Source of the DNA: Inonotus obliquus
Taxonomy: Eukaryota > Basidiomycota > Agaricomycetes > Hymenochaetales > Hymenochaetaceae
Direction of reading: 5' to 3'
DNA: 64,000 bases
Assembly (NCBI GenBank): GCA_032164295.1
Contig: JAJHTX010000003.1
Span: 2,356,001-2,420,000, forward strand
The notes beneath the pieces are model-generated. The model had not been told where the DNA came from. It did not search any database and saw nothing but the letters and a program-made list of their open reading frames with translations. A program made the translations under genes and the position numbers. Positions 22,970 to 34,795 of the stretch are shown here, in pieces (the stretch's first letter is position 1; every line of letters starts with the position of its first letter).

Positions 22970-25463
22970 ATGTCTTCGGATAGACGACGTGCAGAAATAG
23001 AAGCAAAGCGAAAAAGGATCGAGGAGATACGCAAAGCGCGGGCTGAGCGCCAAGTCAGAGACAATGAACGTCGAGAACGAGGGGTACGTCCACTTGAACT
23101 GATTGAGAGTTACTCGGATATTCTCCTAACTTCTTACGAAGCATGCAGCTCCCTCACCCTTCCGTCGAATTGACCCTGATGAGTTCTTATCATCAGTGCT
23201 GGGTACTCCGGTTGCTAGAGGTACTGATAGCGCAGGTGACTTGACACCTATCTCAACGCCTGGTACACCTCCCATCGGAAGAGCCACCTCACCCAACTTT
23301 CATGAAAGGACGCCTCCCGGTCCTTCAGGGCGCGCGAGTAGGCAGAGTGGTGCCTTCAGCGATCGTCAGAGCTTGGGAACGAGCCTAGGCACCAGTCTCA
23401 TCTCGCCAGATGGTCCTTCTATGACCGAGTCGGGAACGGAGAATGTTATTGACAAGTGCTGTTCCCTTGTTTCTATACGCTTTTCTGTATCATTTATGGT
23501 ATTCATGTAGGACAATGACGATAGCTTCGAGATTTATTCCAGACTTGGTTGATGTAGAACAGGACCTCTTCGATGTTCCTCGAAAGGTGTGTTTTTACCC
23601 ATCTCACTGTTAACTCAACTAAGATATTGAATTGAACTCCTTCGATAGGAACGTGTAACATATGACAAAGACGTACAAACAGCTGAGATAGCTGTGGAAG
23701 TGACCGTGCCAAGCGAAGATGAGATTCGACAACGAATTCTTCGGGAGAAGGAGGCCGAAGCAGAGAAGCTGGCGAAAGAGCGAGAGCAGCTTGACGAGGA
23801 GAACGAGAAGCTCGAGAAAGAAATCGAGCAAGAAATGAGCGGTATGTGCGTACGTTTTGTTGCAGAACCGATAAAAGGCTTAGATATTCTAGAATTGACG
23901 GAGGAGGAGCGTGCGAGCATCTTCATCGCGCCTGAATTCTTGGACTTCGTAGACAAATCGTCAAAAATCTTACAGCGCGCACTAAACGATGGGTATGATT
24001 ATATCCGTGACTATACTGTTGGCGCAGAGGCAGGAGGGTAAGCGTAAATTTTCTCGTTTCTCGGGTAGTTTTCTGATACACTTGAAGAGATGAGTCGGAA
24101 GGGAAACGGGTGAAACGTGTTTGTACATTCTACGACGAACGGTACGGCAAGAACAGGTCTATCACGGATCTCGATTGGTCTCCCAAGGTAAAGCATTGCT
24201 GGCATCGCCAAAGAAAACTCATCGAAGCTGAATCATTTTCGCTAGTACCCGGAGCTAAGCTTAGCTTCCTACAACAAGAATCCAGCTGCGCTGAACGAAC
24301 CTGATGGTCTAGTGGCAGTGTGGAACTTGCATCTCCTTGAACGACCAGAATTCGTTTTCCATTCCCAATCGGATGTTCTTTCAGTGGCCTTTTCACCATT
24401 CAATGCGAATCTTATCTTTGGGGGGACCTACTCAGGCCAGATTCTTTTATGGGATACTCGGAGCAAACATTTGCCTGTTCTGAAGACGCCATTGAGTGCT
24501 GCTGGACACACTCATCCTGTCTATGCGATGCAGATTGTGGGAACGCAGAATGCTCACAATCTCATCACGAGTAGTACCGATGGCCTGGTCTGCAGTTGGT
24601 TGGTGGATATGTTGGCGCAACCTCAGGTGATTGAAAGCTAAGAAGTGAGCTCAAGTTCTCAACGTTCTGACTCTTGTTTGCCAGGAAACCCTTGAACTGC
24701 AACATGCTGGACACAATAAGACTGCCGAAGTTGCAATAACGTGCCTGGACTTCCCGGACAATGAAACTACCACATTCTTCGTCGGTACAGAGGAAGGAAA
24801 CGTTTACCAAGCTAATCGTTATGACAGGGCAGGTTCCAAAGCCGGCCTGAACCAATACGACGTGTACAGAGGGCATTCTGGTCCCGTCATGGGAATCGAC
24901 TTCCATCCTTTACACGGTCCAGTCGACTTCAGTGACCTGTTCCTCACGGCAAGCGTGGATTGGACTGTGAAGCTTTGGAGGGGAAGAAGTATTGCAAAGC
25001 CTAGCACCCAGCCTCACACACTTGGACCATTATACAGCTTTGATGAAGCAGACGACTATGTTTACGATGTGAAATGGCATCCCCAGCATCCTGCGTTGTT
25101 TGGAGCGGTCGACGGGAGTGGGAGATTCGACCTGTGGAATCTCAACGTGGATACAGAGGTATGTTCCATCGGATAAGGTTCACGATAAAATCTAAGAATG
25201 TGTCCCTCAAGGTCCCTGTGGTCAGCACACCTGTTGGAACCAATCGTGCAATAAACAAATTGAAGTGGGATTGCAAAGAAGGCCGAAGAGTGGCACTGGG
25301 AGGGAGCGACGGGAAGATGTATATTTATGACATTGGGGATATGGCGATCCCACGGGAGACCGAATGGACGGATTTACAACGCACGCTCGCGTCCATGCAG
25401 AGTGGGCAAACCGGAGGAGGTGGAGGACCTACTGGTGTGGATGGCATCGTTGCTGGACGGTGA
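22970..25463 (+). CDS. Cytoplasmic dynein 1 intermediate chain
   Basis: Nine exons (22970-23083, 23142-23455, 23511-23586, 23649-23841, 23893-24037, 24088-24187, 24246-24626, 24685-25158, 25212-25463) give 682 residues. The intermediate chain is a scaffold of the dynein motor; it binds dynactin p150 through its N-terminal helix, and light chains and heavy chain further on. The start [20 protein letters not shown] is the classic single helix. A Ser/Pro linker follows, then [14 protein letters not shown] (light-chain region), a Glu/Lys coiled coil, [11 protein letters not shown] and [17 protein letters not shown]. Six or seven WD40 repeats fill the rest (for example [16 protein letters not shown]). 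Exon 6/7 joining restores [16 protein letters not shown] exactly. Confidence 0.93.
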
Positions 25464-25849
25464 TTGTTACACTTTCATTTTCTGCGTTTCATACCATTTC
25501 GATAGTGTGTTATGGGTTATACACCTAGTAGATACAACGTATGCCTCGGGTTACATGTTGTAATTGGGATGATAGGAGGAGCGCCGCGGGGCGGAATCCC
25601 TTTGAAATTTCGTGCCGTTTGACTGGGCGGTATATAATCCACTATCAAAAAATCCACACCCCACTGGGCGGGCTTTCGTGTCCCGTGCCCACATCAACCC
25701 CGTTCCCTGTTCTACTGGCACAAGTCGTCCTAGAATAACTCACCTTTTCTCACACGTATCGGAGTTGGAGAGCATGGGGAGGCGTGTATACCGGTGAGCA
25801 ATTATACTATGGTCAGCAGACTGAGTACTTGAGCGAATATAGTATTTTT
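25464..25849. promoter_or_regulatory. Promoter region of aminotransferase gene
   Basis: 386 bases between the dynein stop and the upstream ATG of the next gene. The stretch GGGCGGTATATAATCC (25625-25640) contains a good TATA-like element (TATATAA). It lies about 220 bases before the long-form start and 390 before the short-form start. Confidence 0.4.
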
Positions 25850-28036
25850 ATGCCAGGAGGGCTATTTGGTCGGCTTGTTCGGACTGATCTGCGTGTCAAG
25901 TCCAGGCGGATTAGTAGTTCTGCTATTTCGCCTGCTTTAACATCTCACTTCTCTACCTCCACTCGCTCTCTATTCCTACGACCTCTCACTTCGCCTGCAA
26001 CTCTATCTGGTATCAGAAATATGTCTACGCAAACAAAGTTCAAACAGGCGCGTCTAAAGAGTTCATTGCCTTTGACAATTGTAATCTGACTCGGTCGGTA
26101 TTTCGGAATTGCCTAGGAGCCGCACAAGTGAGTAGTAGACACGCAAATTTTCATTACGACCGACCGCTGAACGCGTCCCTCGATCTACAGGCTTTTGGTG
26201 TAAGCCCCAAATCGTTTAGCCATACGATGCAGCAAGGTTAACGCGTTCCGCGACTCTAGCATCCCAGGTCCAATTGAAGTCTCTGACGACGTGCGTTTAT
26301 TATTTGTCATTGTGGTTGACATTGTCCATTTACTCGTTCCCACAGGTCCTCTATGCCAATGCCCACCCTTCAATGAGCCATGTCTCTCCGGATTTCATTC
26401 CAGTATTTGGTGACTGCCTCAGGATGCTCAAGTCAGTCGATCTGATGTGGCGTAACCCGACCATTCTCACTCATAGCAACACTGGTGTTTAGAGAAGTTC
26501 TGTACGCTCCGAACAGCCAGCCATTCTTGATCGCGGGCTCCGGGACGCTTGGTTGGGACCAGGTGTGCATCATTATAGCATCTTCTCGGATGAAATGCCA
26601 ATGTTGTGGCGATTCCTGTGGACTTAGATCGCGTCGAATCTCGTCGAACCTGGTGAATTGGCTCTGGTACTCAATACTGGGTACTTCGGTGACAGTTTTG
26701 CCGACTGGTGGGTGTCCACGGAACCAATTGTTGAAATGATCGTATGCTCAATTTATAATTTTTTTAATTTAGCTTGCAAACATATGGCGCCGTCGTTGAT
26801 CAAGTCGTCGCACCTTTGGGAGAAGCCATTTCTCAGGCCTCTATTGAAGAGGCTCTGAGCAAGAAGAAATACAAGCTCGTCACATTCACACATGTAGACA
26901 CATCAACAGGCGTGCTCAGCGACGCGAAGATGATTGGAGAGACTATAAAACGCGTTTCTCCGGATACACTCGTACGTTTCCTGGTCTCTAAACGGAGTTC
27001 CGTAACCTGACAAGTGAACTGCTACATCTCCTTCCGTACAGGTTATTTTGGACGGCGTGTGTTCTGTGGCATCGGAAGAGATCCGGCAAGAGGAATGGAA
27101 TATCGATGTTGTCATGTCGGCAACGCAGAAGGGACTCGGGACCCCGCCGGGGTTGAGTGTGCTTACGGCAAGCAGACGAGCAATTCAAGCCTTCGAGAAT
27201 AGGAAAGCTCCTGTCTCAAGCTACTATGCAAGTTGGAAACGGTAGGCTTCTGTATTCCGTCGGCTCGGCTCGCTATCCATTGTTAGCATGTATTCTTATC
27301 TCCATCTTCCCTTTGCAGGTGGCTTCCAATTATGCGTGCGTACGAAGCTGGTCAGGCTATGTATTTCGCAACGCCGCCGGTGAACCTCATCTACGCACTG
27401 AACACGTCCTTGACGAGTATCACAAAAGCTGCACCGTCACTTTCCGAACGTTTTGCCATTCACAAGGAGCAAAGTGCACGGTTCAGAAAGGCAATTAGGA
27501 GCTGGGGCTTGAAGCCTCTTGCTAAGAATGAAGGAGAGCAAGCAAACGGCATGACTGCTGTAAGTTATTTATGGAATGATTTTTGTGTGGGGCGGTCTAT
27601 TTATGATGTGCGGAATGGTAGATTTACTTCCCAGAAGGCTTGACTGCTGCAGACCTTCTGCCCCGAATTGGAGCAAAGGGCGTCGTCGTTGCTGGTGGCC
27701 TACACAAGGATTGTAAAGGTGAGAAACGCCAAACGACTACGGACGTTAGATACTGACTGCTGTTGACAGATAAATACTTTCGAGTCGGGTATGGCAATCT
27801 CCACCACGGTTGTTCATAGGTGCATTCTTCTGACCTGCTTTTTCAGGCACATGGGTATATCTGTAGTTGACAAGTCGCGGGACGACATCGACCGTTTAAT
27901 CTCCGTAATTAAAGAGTCCATTGCGGAAGCGAAGGCAGCAAAGGGCATTTCAAACGGTACCGCCAACCCGAAACCGAATGGTGTACCGAACGGTATTCAT
28001 CATAGTGTTCCGAATGGCATTGGCCATGCTGTGTAA
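25850..28036 (+). CDS. Alanine-glyoxylate aminotransferase (class V)
   Basis: A PLP enzyme converting glyoxylate and alanine to glycine and pyruvate. Firm exons: 26260-26290, 26346-26431, 26493-26562, 26628-26707, 26773-26971, 27042-27241, 27319-27559, 27622-27718, 27770-27788 and 27847-28036. Landmarks are IPGPIEVSDDVLYANAHPSM, GSGTLGWDQ, LNTGYFGDSFADC, ILDGVCSVASEE, and SATQKGLGTPPG with the PLP lysine. There are two in-frame starts: ATG 25850 gives an Arg/Ser/Thr-rich mitochondrial-type presequence, and ATG 26021 (MSTQTKFKQA) gives the core enzyme. The junction between the first exon and 26260 is uncertain; a 7-bp exon at about 26192 would restore frame. The C-terminus carries repeated PNG units and ends GHAV, with no SKL-type peroxisomal signal. 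Confidence 0.88.
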
Positions 28037-28899
28037 GCTTGTGAAATATTGTTACGCCTTTTCTCGGCAATGTTGTTTATTAGTCCCTCTCGCTCCTTCA
28101 CTCCTTTCATTTTGACATCTATTTGTACGAATGACAAAACCGAAAATTCGTTGAAAATAACGCAAATGCCTACCGAAAATTGACGAAATTTCGGACGAAA
28201 CGAAATTCACTGACGTTTCGTTTCCTAACCTGACCTGACGATTCTTATTGTCCGAAACTACCGAAAAACGTATTCGATCGTACGGTTCCTGCTCTTCTTT
28301 CGGTCAATTACGTGCTCGTCGTGCACATGCTCTGCATTCCGCGAACCTCGATTCGATCGGAAAACGGACGGAATTTCACACATTATGCAGTGTGCAGATG
28401 GCGAAGTTATGATCATAACCTCAATCTCTAGGTGCGGAGGTGCGGAGGAAGAAGAGGGACGGAGCTCCGTTCGGGGTGCGAGTCATCCCGTCTTGCATGT
28501 GAATAATAGAAGGCGCCGAGTGGCTGTCACAATTTAGGTCAGAATATGATACATAAGTATGTATTAGATAGATTGGGGTAATTGAAAGTTTTGTAGTAAG
28601 AAAAGTAGGAAAATGTGTCATGTAACATAAACTTTGACAGCATATGAAAAGGGCAAGAAAATATCAAATAATGATTACAAGTCTCCATTTTGGTTCCTCG
28701 TATATATAGCAGCACAACAGATTATGTATGATCTCATGTACACATGCAAAATTTCAAACAATGATATGCATTGCAAAGAGGTCAAAAATAACAAGTTTTT
28801 GCATCACTGCAACCTGATGTAGAATACAATATTCCAAGTAGTCAACAAGTACGCGTCAGTCATTGGTACGAGAGGATGAGATGGAAGAAAGAGACGAAC
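28037..28899. other. Convergent intergenic region with inverted repeats
   Basis: Between AGT (+) and the peptidase gene (-). The part 28130-28280 is rich in CGAAA/TTTCG words and contains hairpins (listed separately). From 28600 to 28850 it is AT-rich. No gene recognised. Confidence 0.45.
28184..28224. repeat. Palindrome and short inverted repeat (CGAAA/TTTCG)
   Basis: CGAAATTTCG at 28184-28193 is a perfect 10-bp palindrome. GAAACGAAA at 28197-28205 pairs with TTTCGTTTC at 28216-28224 across a 10-base loop. It could be a 3'-end hairpin of the AGT transcript or a relic of a mobile element; I cannot tell which. Confidence 0.55.
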
Positions 28900-30840
28900 C
28901 TAGTTGTCGTCCTCGTCCCAGTAGAGGTTGGCACCGTCGAACTTGGCCAGGATGAGGGGCCAGAGCCAATACATGGGCGTACCGAAGGTAATGTCCGACG
29001 AGCTAGTCTTGCCAGTGAGCAGAGCAACAAATCTGCCGAGGGCGTCGACGACGACAGATCCACTATCACCGCCTCTGGAGAACGGACCAGAGTCGTTGCT
29101 GTGGGGGAGGATCGCCATTTCAACCGAGTCGAATCTGCCTGTGACGAGGTATCGGCGAACGTGAGACAAGTACCCGGATAAACCACCGACGGTGGTGAGC
29201 GTGGTGAAGCCACGTTTGATTACACGGCGGATGGAATCCCCTTGTGGAGTCTTGTTGTTGGGCGTGCGTATCTCTTCTTGGGTAAGGATGCCTCGCAATT
29301 TGAAGAGACCATCGGGCGGATAGACGAATTCTTCGTGTGGCGAATTGAAGCAATCGTACATCAACTTTTTGAAGTTGGCGGGGGAGATCTCCGGGCCTGG
29401 AATATGAACAGTTAGATTAGATGCCTTCAGCGAGATGCAACAGCACGCACCCAAGCTAAGCACATTTCCCCTGAAGTGACGGAACTTGTCCTTATTGAGC
29501 TTGATGACGCAGACGTCCTGCGTGTACTGGTGGGGAGGCGTAGCGACGCCGAAGGGAGGGGCCCAGACGACATGTCCGATGACGCGGTTCTTCGCCTTGC
29601 TCCCGTTCTTCTTCACCGTCACGAAGCGGGCCTTGAGTGCGTCGATCTTGGTTCGTGTCTTGGTCAGCTGTTCCTGTGTCTCCGGCAGCTCGAGCCTCGA
29701 CTGCTCAGCACGGGAGCCACCATCCTCCACCAGAGCCATTAACGACGCAACGCGCGTCTCTAGGTACTCAGCCGTGTCGAGAAGGGTGCCGATGGTGCTC
29801 TGGAGGAAAGCGAGGTGGTTGGTGAATGCTTTGCGTCCCATCACAATGACCTTTTTCTTCGGCCTGGCTATGTTGGTGTAGTCAGAATTGCCCTCATCTG
29901 TCTCAGTGATAAGAACGTACCGACATAGTTGTATTCAACGTTGTCATCGTTGTCCCTGAAAAGAACGTGGCGGGCGGTGACGGCATAGAGGTTTTCCCCA
30001 ACACTAAAGTAAAACCCAAGAGTGCCCTGCATCTTCGTCTTCAAGCCGGCAATGGGCAAACTAAGTGGAGTGAACAAGCTATCGATGACATCCTTGAGGG
30101 GATCGAGGTCAGTGACTGGGGCGAAGAGCTCTGGCCCACCCGTGAACTTGGCCACCGACTCGCGGTATGCGACGTCGACGTCGGTAACGTTGTGCTGCTT
30201 AAGTAGGTGGAGGATATCCCTAGAAGAATTGTAGGCCTGTTCGCCGGTGGTAGTATCTGGAATTACGCCGACCCAGATTGTAACGGGAGTGGTATAGACT
30301 GTCCCATCCACGACGGGCTTGATGGGGCGATGTCGTTGCAGTTAACGTTGTCCTCGTCCTCCTGGACCTCCTGGACCTCCTGGTCGTCGTTCTTCTCAAC
30401 CCAGGTGAAACGGACAAGGTCGACGGACGAGAGCTTAATGCCTCTCTGGTCGAGGAGTTTGACGACCTATGGAATGAATGTCAGTCCACAGGTTGCTGCG
30501 CGTCGCGAACGTCACGAACGTCAGCACGAATGCGATCCCACAAACCATCTTCGCCGAGTTTGTGATTTTCGGGAACGGTACGAAGTTTCATCAGACGACG
30601 ATAGGCCTCAGGCCCATCGGGAGGGACGAATTTGTCGCAGGACGTCCTGTAGATAAGCTTGGGACCGCGACCAGAGGGACCAGAGAGACTGGCATAGTAA
30701 AGGTAGGCCTCGAGCTTGGGCACATCGTGGGGAGAGACCTCCACAGAGGAGGTGTCGTCGTTCGACCAGAGACTGTCTTCGTAATCGTAGAAGTCCGCCG
30801 ACCGAGCTCGTCGAGGAGTTGCATTGCGCTGGTAAGTCAT
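28900..30840 (-). CDS. Trypsin-like serine peptidase-fold protein (agaricomycete family)
   Basis: Five exons (30520-30840, 30377-30466, 29921-30317, 29451-29867, 28900-29396) give about 573 residues. An N-terminal domain (start MTYQRNATPRRARS) includes LEAYLYYASLSGPSGRGPKL. The C-terminal half has chymotrypsin-fold landmarks: VTARHVLF (candidate His), YTQDVCVIKLNKDKFRHF (Asp) and FSRGGDSGSVVVDALG (Ser), in the normal His-Asp-Ser order. There is no signal peptide, so it is probably cytoplasmic. I know this as a common uncharacterised family in mushroom-forming fungi. A coiled-coil insert (EYLETRVASLMALVEDGGSR onward) sits between His and Asp. The exon 2/3 junction lies in a three-copy CTCCTGGAC repeat with a weak GTCCAG donor and is the least certain point. 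Substrate unknown. Confidence 0.75.
30355..30383. repeat. Tandem 9-bp repeat, about three copies
   Basis: CTCCTGGAC is repeated about three times on the plus strand. On the coding strand this reads GTCCAGGAG, either coding Val-Gln-Glu units or forming the start of an intron of about 58 bp. Copy-number change here would move the splice donor or alter the protein. Confidence 0.7.
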
Positions 30841-31816
30841 GGCGAAGGCTGCGCATTCCTCGTCGAATCCCTTGGACAGGACATGAGCCTCTGAGTTCTC
30901 CTCGACGGGGTGATCCTCCACTAAAGAAAGTATACGAGCAGGTCAGTATAGAAGAATAGCGATAAAACAAAGACTTGCTTGTGGTGGATTTGGGAACTTC
31001 ACAAAATGAAAGCAAAAATATACATATCCATTTCCCAAGGAATAGTTTACAAGGCTGTCTTAGATCTATGTATAGGGGAAGTATAAACTAGGTGTGTGCG
31101 ACTGACTTGCATCTGGTGACCATCCGGTGTGACACCGACATAACTGAGAGGGATGGCATGTACTTACGTAATACGTATCCACTGTAACAAATTCACCACC
31201 CAGTACTTTCCCCCGTCTCTATATCATGCGCGTTCATTTCCCTCCTACTTTTAGGAGAATTTTTCTGGCCTAATCAACGTGTAACTGTTGAGGGTATCGC
31301 ATGGGTTTGCCTTCTTGGATTGGATGAACTATGGTTCGAGAGAAAGGACATCAGTTATACCAGCTTCTCCGGATTCATACTACCCAAACCCACAGGGATT
31401 ACTTCAAGTTAGGCACTACTCATCATGGAACTCAAGAGCTAAGTTATCGATTTCACTCATGACCTTGCGTCGACCGAGACCTGTTGTGCTGCGCAGTACT
31501 TTGATCGATAGCGCAAGCTGGTCTGTATCAGACTTGTTGCAATACACACACGCATCAATTACTTGGGTGATATCATTATTGATAGTTACTATATATATAG
31601 CTGACTTGCAATGCGTATATCATAAGGAGAACGAAGCGACACGTGGCCTGAGCGAGTCTATATGCGGAAATTGAGTTACCCAACTCCGATTTTGGAGTTT
31701 CTAGATTGGAGTGAATGAAGAGTTGGTCTGATTAGACAGATTGACCGATAGTGAAGCGGTGGTATAAGTTCTATGCTCTATTGAGAGGAAACTCATAGCT
31801 TTCCAATCTTAACTGC
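30841..31816. other. Intergenic region upstream of peptidase gene
   Basis: About 975 bases between the peptidase start and the stop of the first SDR gene, both minus strand. A minus-strand frame upstream of the chosen ATG is open to a TTTCTTTAG acceptor-like site at about 30922, so an additional 5' exon is possible. An AT-rich microsatellite-like ATATATATA lies near 31592. Confidence 0.4.
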
Positions 31817-33059
31817 TTAAGGGTTTACTATGCAGAATCCACCATCAACACCAATTTCTTGTCCCAGTACGTATTCCGATGCGTTTGAAGCAAGGTATAC
31901 TGCAAGCGTCGCGATTTCGTCCTCCCTGCAATGACGTGCCATTTACTCAGCCAACAACTCCAAGTCGACTAATCATATGGAAGAAAAACATACCTTCCGG
32001 GACGTCGCAATGGGTTAGGAACCAATGATCCAAGGAAACTTGCTTGTAATAGATCACGAAGCTTCTCTGTAGACCCTGTAAGCTCGGAAGGGAATGTTCC
32101 TGGGGAGATAGCGTTGACGCGTATAGGCGCTCTCCTCAATGCCAGATCTGTCGCGAGCATTTTGGTAAAATGCGACACTGCCGCTTTCGAACACGCATAT
32201 GCGTACTGAGACAGAAAAAAAATCCGAACAGGTATTGGGAAAGTAGGAAATGGTCAGTTTACGAACTTGTCTTCGGTTCGAGTATGGAAGTGAATACTCA
32301 CGTATCCAAAATTTAACCTTGTATGCGCAAAGCCACTTGAAATATTTATGACGCTTGCCGGATGACCTTCACTACCTTCCGCACTTTTTGCAAGTAATTC
32401 GATGAAGGCTGTAGTGACGAAGAACACCGATGCCATATTAGTACGTGCAACGTTATCCCATTTTTCGATGTCTTGTTCGAAAAGGTCTTGAGCGTATGCA
32501 GTCAGAGCTGTGCTGTCATGAACGTCTTGAGGGTTTGCTGACCACTTTCGGTAGACAGGACCATCTGTTCCCGCACTTATTCCACATATAAGTGCGTATA
32601 AAGAGTGAATGAACTCGGAAGTCCACTTACTTATTAACGAGCACGTTAAGTTTCCCTTCGGCTTCTTGTATAGTCTCGACAGCTGATTTTATACTTTGCT
32701 TATCCGTAACGTCCATGCGGAGCCTGCAATAAGGGTCGTCAAGAAGCAGCTTATATTCTTCAGACAAAAAGTACGACTTACGGAACAAGAGAACCCAATC
32801 CTTCGAAGTGGTTCTCTGATGCAGCTTTCTGCACGACTTCGAGCCGCCTCCCGGAGATATAAACTTTAGCTCCATTAATCGCAAGACCCCTGGCAATCAT
32901 CAATCCTCTAGAATAAAAATATGTCAGAGTAAAGCAGAAGGTTGAATATCAAATCGCATACATCCCTGTGCCACCTCCAGTGACCAAGGCAACTTTTCCC
33001 GTTAAGTCGGTGGGGTTGGCTATCTTTGGACGTGTACTTGAACTAGCTGGTGAAGACAT
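31817..33059 (-). CDS. Short-chain dehydrogenase/reductase, copy 1
   Basis: Six exons (32962-33059, 32782-32907, 32631-32723, 32302-32575, 31994-32205, 31817-31925) give 303 residues. Classical SDR with the NAD(P)-binding motif VTGGGTGIG near residue 27 and RMDVTD for cofactor contacts. NNAG is built across intron 3. NISSG carries the catalytic Ser, YAYACSK the Tyr-x3-Lys pair, and the end is GQEIGVDGGF. It reduces or oxidises an unknown alcohol or ketone. No signal or membrane segment. Exon sizes nearly match the next gene, showing tandem duplication. Arg at SGRR after the second strand hints at NADP(H) preference (inference). Confidence 0.9.
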
Positions 33060-33607
33060 GATTGCTCCGAAGTTGACAATTGTCAGCTGCATCTTCGTGA
33101 GAAGAGTTCCTTATATATGCTTAGAAACATCCGAGCTCGGATGGTCAGGAGCATGACTAGTAAGCAGCTGAGTGTTGCTGAAACGATGTCTGCGCCACTC
33201 GTACTATCATTCTGTAACAAGATGAGTGATGCTCCAGGGAAAAAAACATCATGCGAAGCCGGAACCTTGTTCCGTAGTGCGTTAGTAAGAATATAGTCCC
33301 GTGTTTGGTCGATGGGGAGAAATTTTAGCAGTTTATTCACACCTGCATTTGTCTTGGACAGTGACGCAGGGTCCCGATCGAATTCCGGCTATATCGAGCG
33401 ATGTTATTACCCTGACACAAGGTATTTCGTTGCGGCCGCTGATATCTGTTCCAGACAGAACGAAATTGTACATAGATACTGTACACGGTGGTATTCCTAA
33501 TCAATAAAGCATGATAATTTAACACTGGGGTCCGTCATCAGTAGACCAGGAATCCTGCGGGACGGGAAAACATACTGTCTATCCTCCTTCACAGGTTATT
33601 CCTCAGT
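33060..33607. other. Spacer between the two SDR genes
   Basis: About 550 bases; holds the promoter of SDR copy 1 and the 3' UTR of copy 2. No further gene; open frames here are short and without homology. Confidence 0.4.
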
Positions 33608-34795
33608 TCAAGGGTTGACTAAGTAGAGGCCACCGTCAATAACGATATCTTGTCCTGTAACATAATCTGACACAGGTGACGCGAGGTACACCACCAACGC
33701 AGCGAGCTCCTCTTCCCTGGAGGGAAATGTCTTAGTCATATGTTGGATCGGTCGTCCTTGAGTAGATAACGTACCTTCCCGGACGCCTCAGAGGATGAAT
33801 TATCGGCGCGCCGAGGAAATGATTATTCAATATCGCCTCAAGTTCCTTCGCCTCTGGGCTGAATTGGGAAGGGAACGGTCCAGGAGAGATGGCATTTACT
33901 CTGATCGGCGCTCGTTTCATCGACAGGTCAGTAGCCAGCACCCGGGTCAGATATGCGAGCGCAGCTTTTGTACAACCATATGCATACTGAATTCTTCATG
34001 GTAAGCTGTGTACTTGGGAGTAGAGTAAACGGAATACTTACGAAGCCCCAATGATGCTTGCTGTGACCGAATATACTTGAAATATTGATTACGCTTCCTA
34101 CACGACCTTTTTCACCCTCAGCCCCTTTTGCAAGTAACCCGAGGAAAGCGGTTGTAAGAAAGAACGAAGCAAATAGGTTCGTGTGTGTGATGGCACCCCA
34201 GTCTTCAATCTTCTGGTCAAATAGTTTCTTGCCGTATGCGGCAATAGTCTCGGCATCAGGCAAGGGTACAGGATTTGGCGGAGGTTCGGGAATATATCCC
34301 GGACCTTGTATGCCTGCACTATGAAGGGTACATGCGATATTTCAAAGATTCATATAACACGAATTGCAGCACCTACTTATTGACAAGCACATTGAGTTTT
34401 CCGTCTGCTTCCTCAATTTTCTTGACGACATCGGAAATATTCGTTTTATCCGTAACGTCCATCTGAAGTCTTAAAATTCAAATCACGTTCAGATAGGGAG
34501 TGATCTTAGCCGAATTTGAAATGAAATGAGAAACATACGGCACGACGAGAGCCGTTTTGTCAAGTTGAGATATGGCCTCATGAAGTACTTCCAGTCGTCT
34601 TCCTGTAATATAGACTTTCGCGCCCTTACCAGCGAGCGCCTTTGCTATCATCAGTCCACTACATTCGCAATTATGAGTTCTCGAAAATTGTGATAATCAC
34701 TGTACTCACATGCCTGTGCCACCTCCCGTTACTAGCGCGACTGATCCAGTCAAGTCGACCAACTTATTGATCCTTTCTTCTAGTGCGGCGGACAT
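33608..34795 (-). CDS. Short-chain dehydrogenase/reductase, copy 2
   Basis: Six exons (34710-34795, 34539-34658, 34377-34469, 34042-34318, 33775-33986, 33608-33716) give 298 residues. Motifs are VTGGGTGIG, QMDVTD, NNAG, NISS with the catalytic Ser, YAYGCTK with Tyr and Lys, and a C-terminal GQDIVIDGGLYLVNP. Exons 3, 5 and 6 have the same lengths as in copy 1 (93, 212, 109 bp) and all intron phases agree. A Pro-rich insert (PGYIPEPPPNPVPLPDAE) after NNAG differs from copy 1 and lies where substrate specificity is usually set. The substrate is unknown. Confidence 0.9.

Noticed and set aside
29476..30894. Several plus-strand frames opposite the peptidase gene
   Set aside because: Antisense shadows; the minus strand carries the conserved protease motifs with proper introns.
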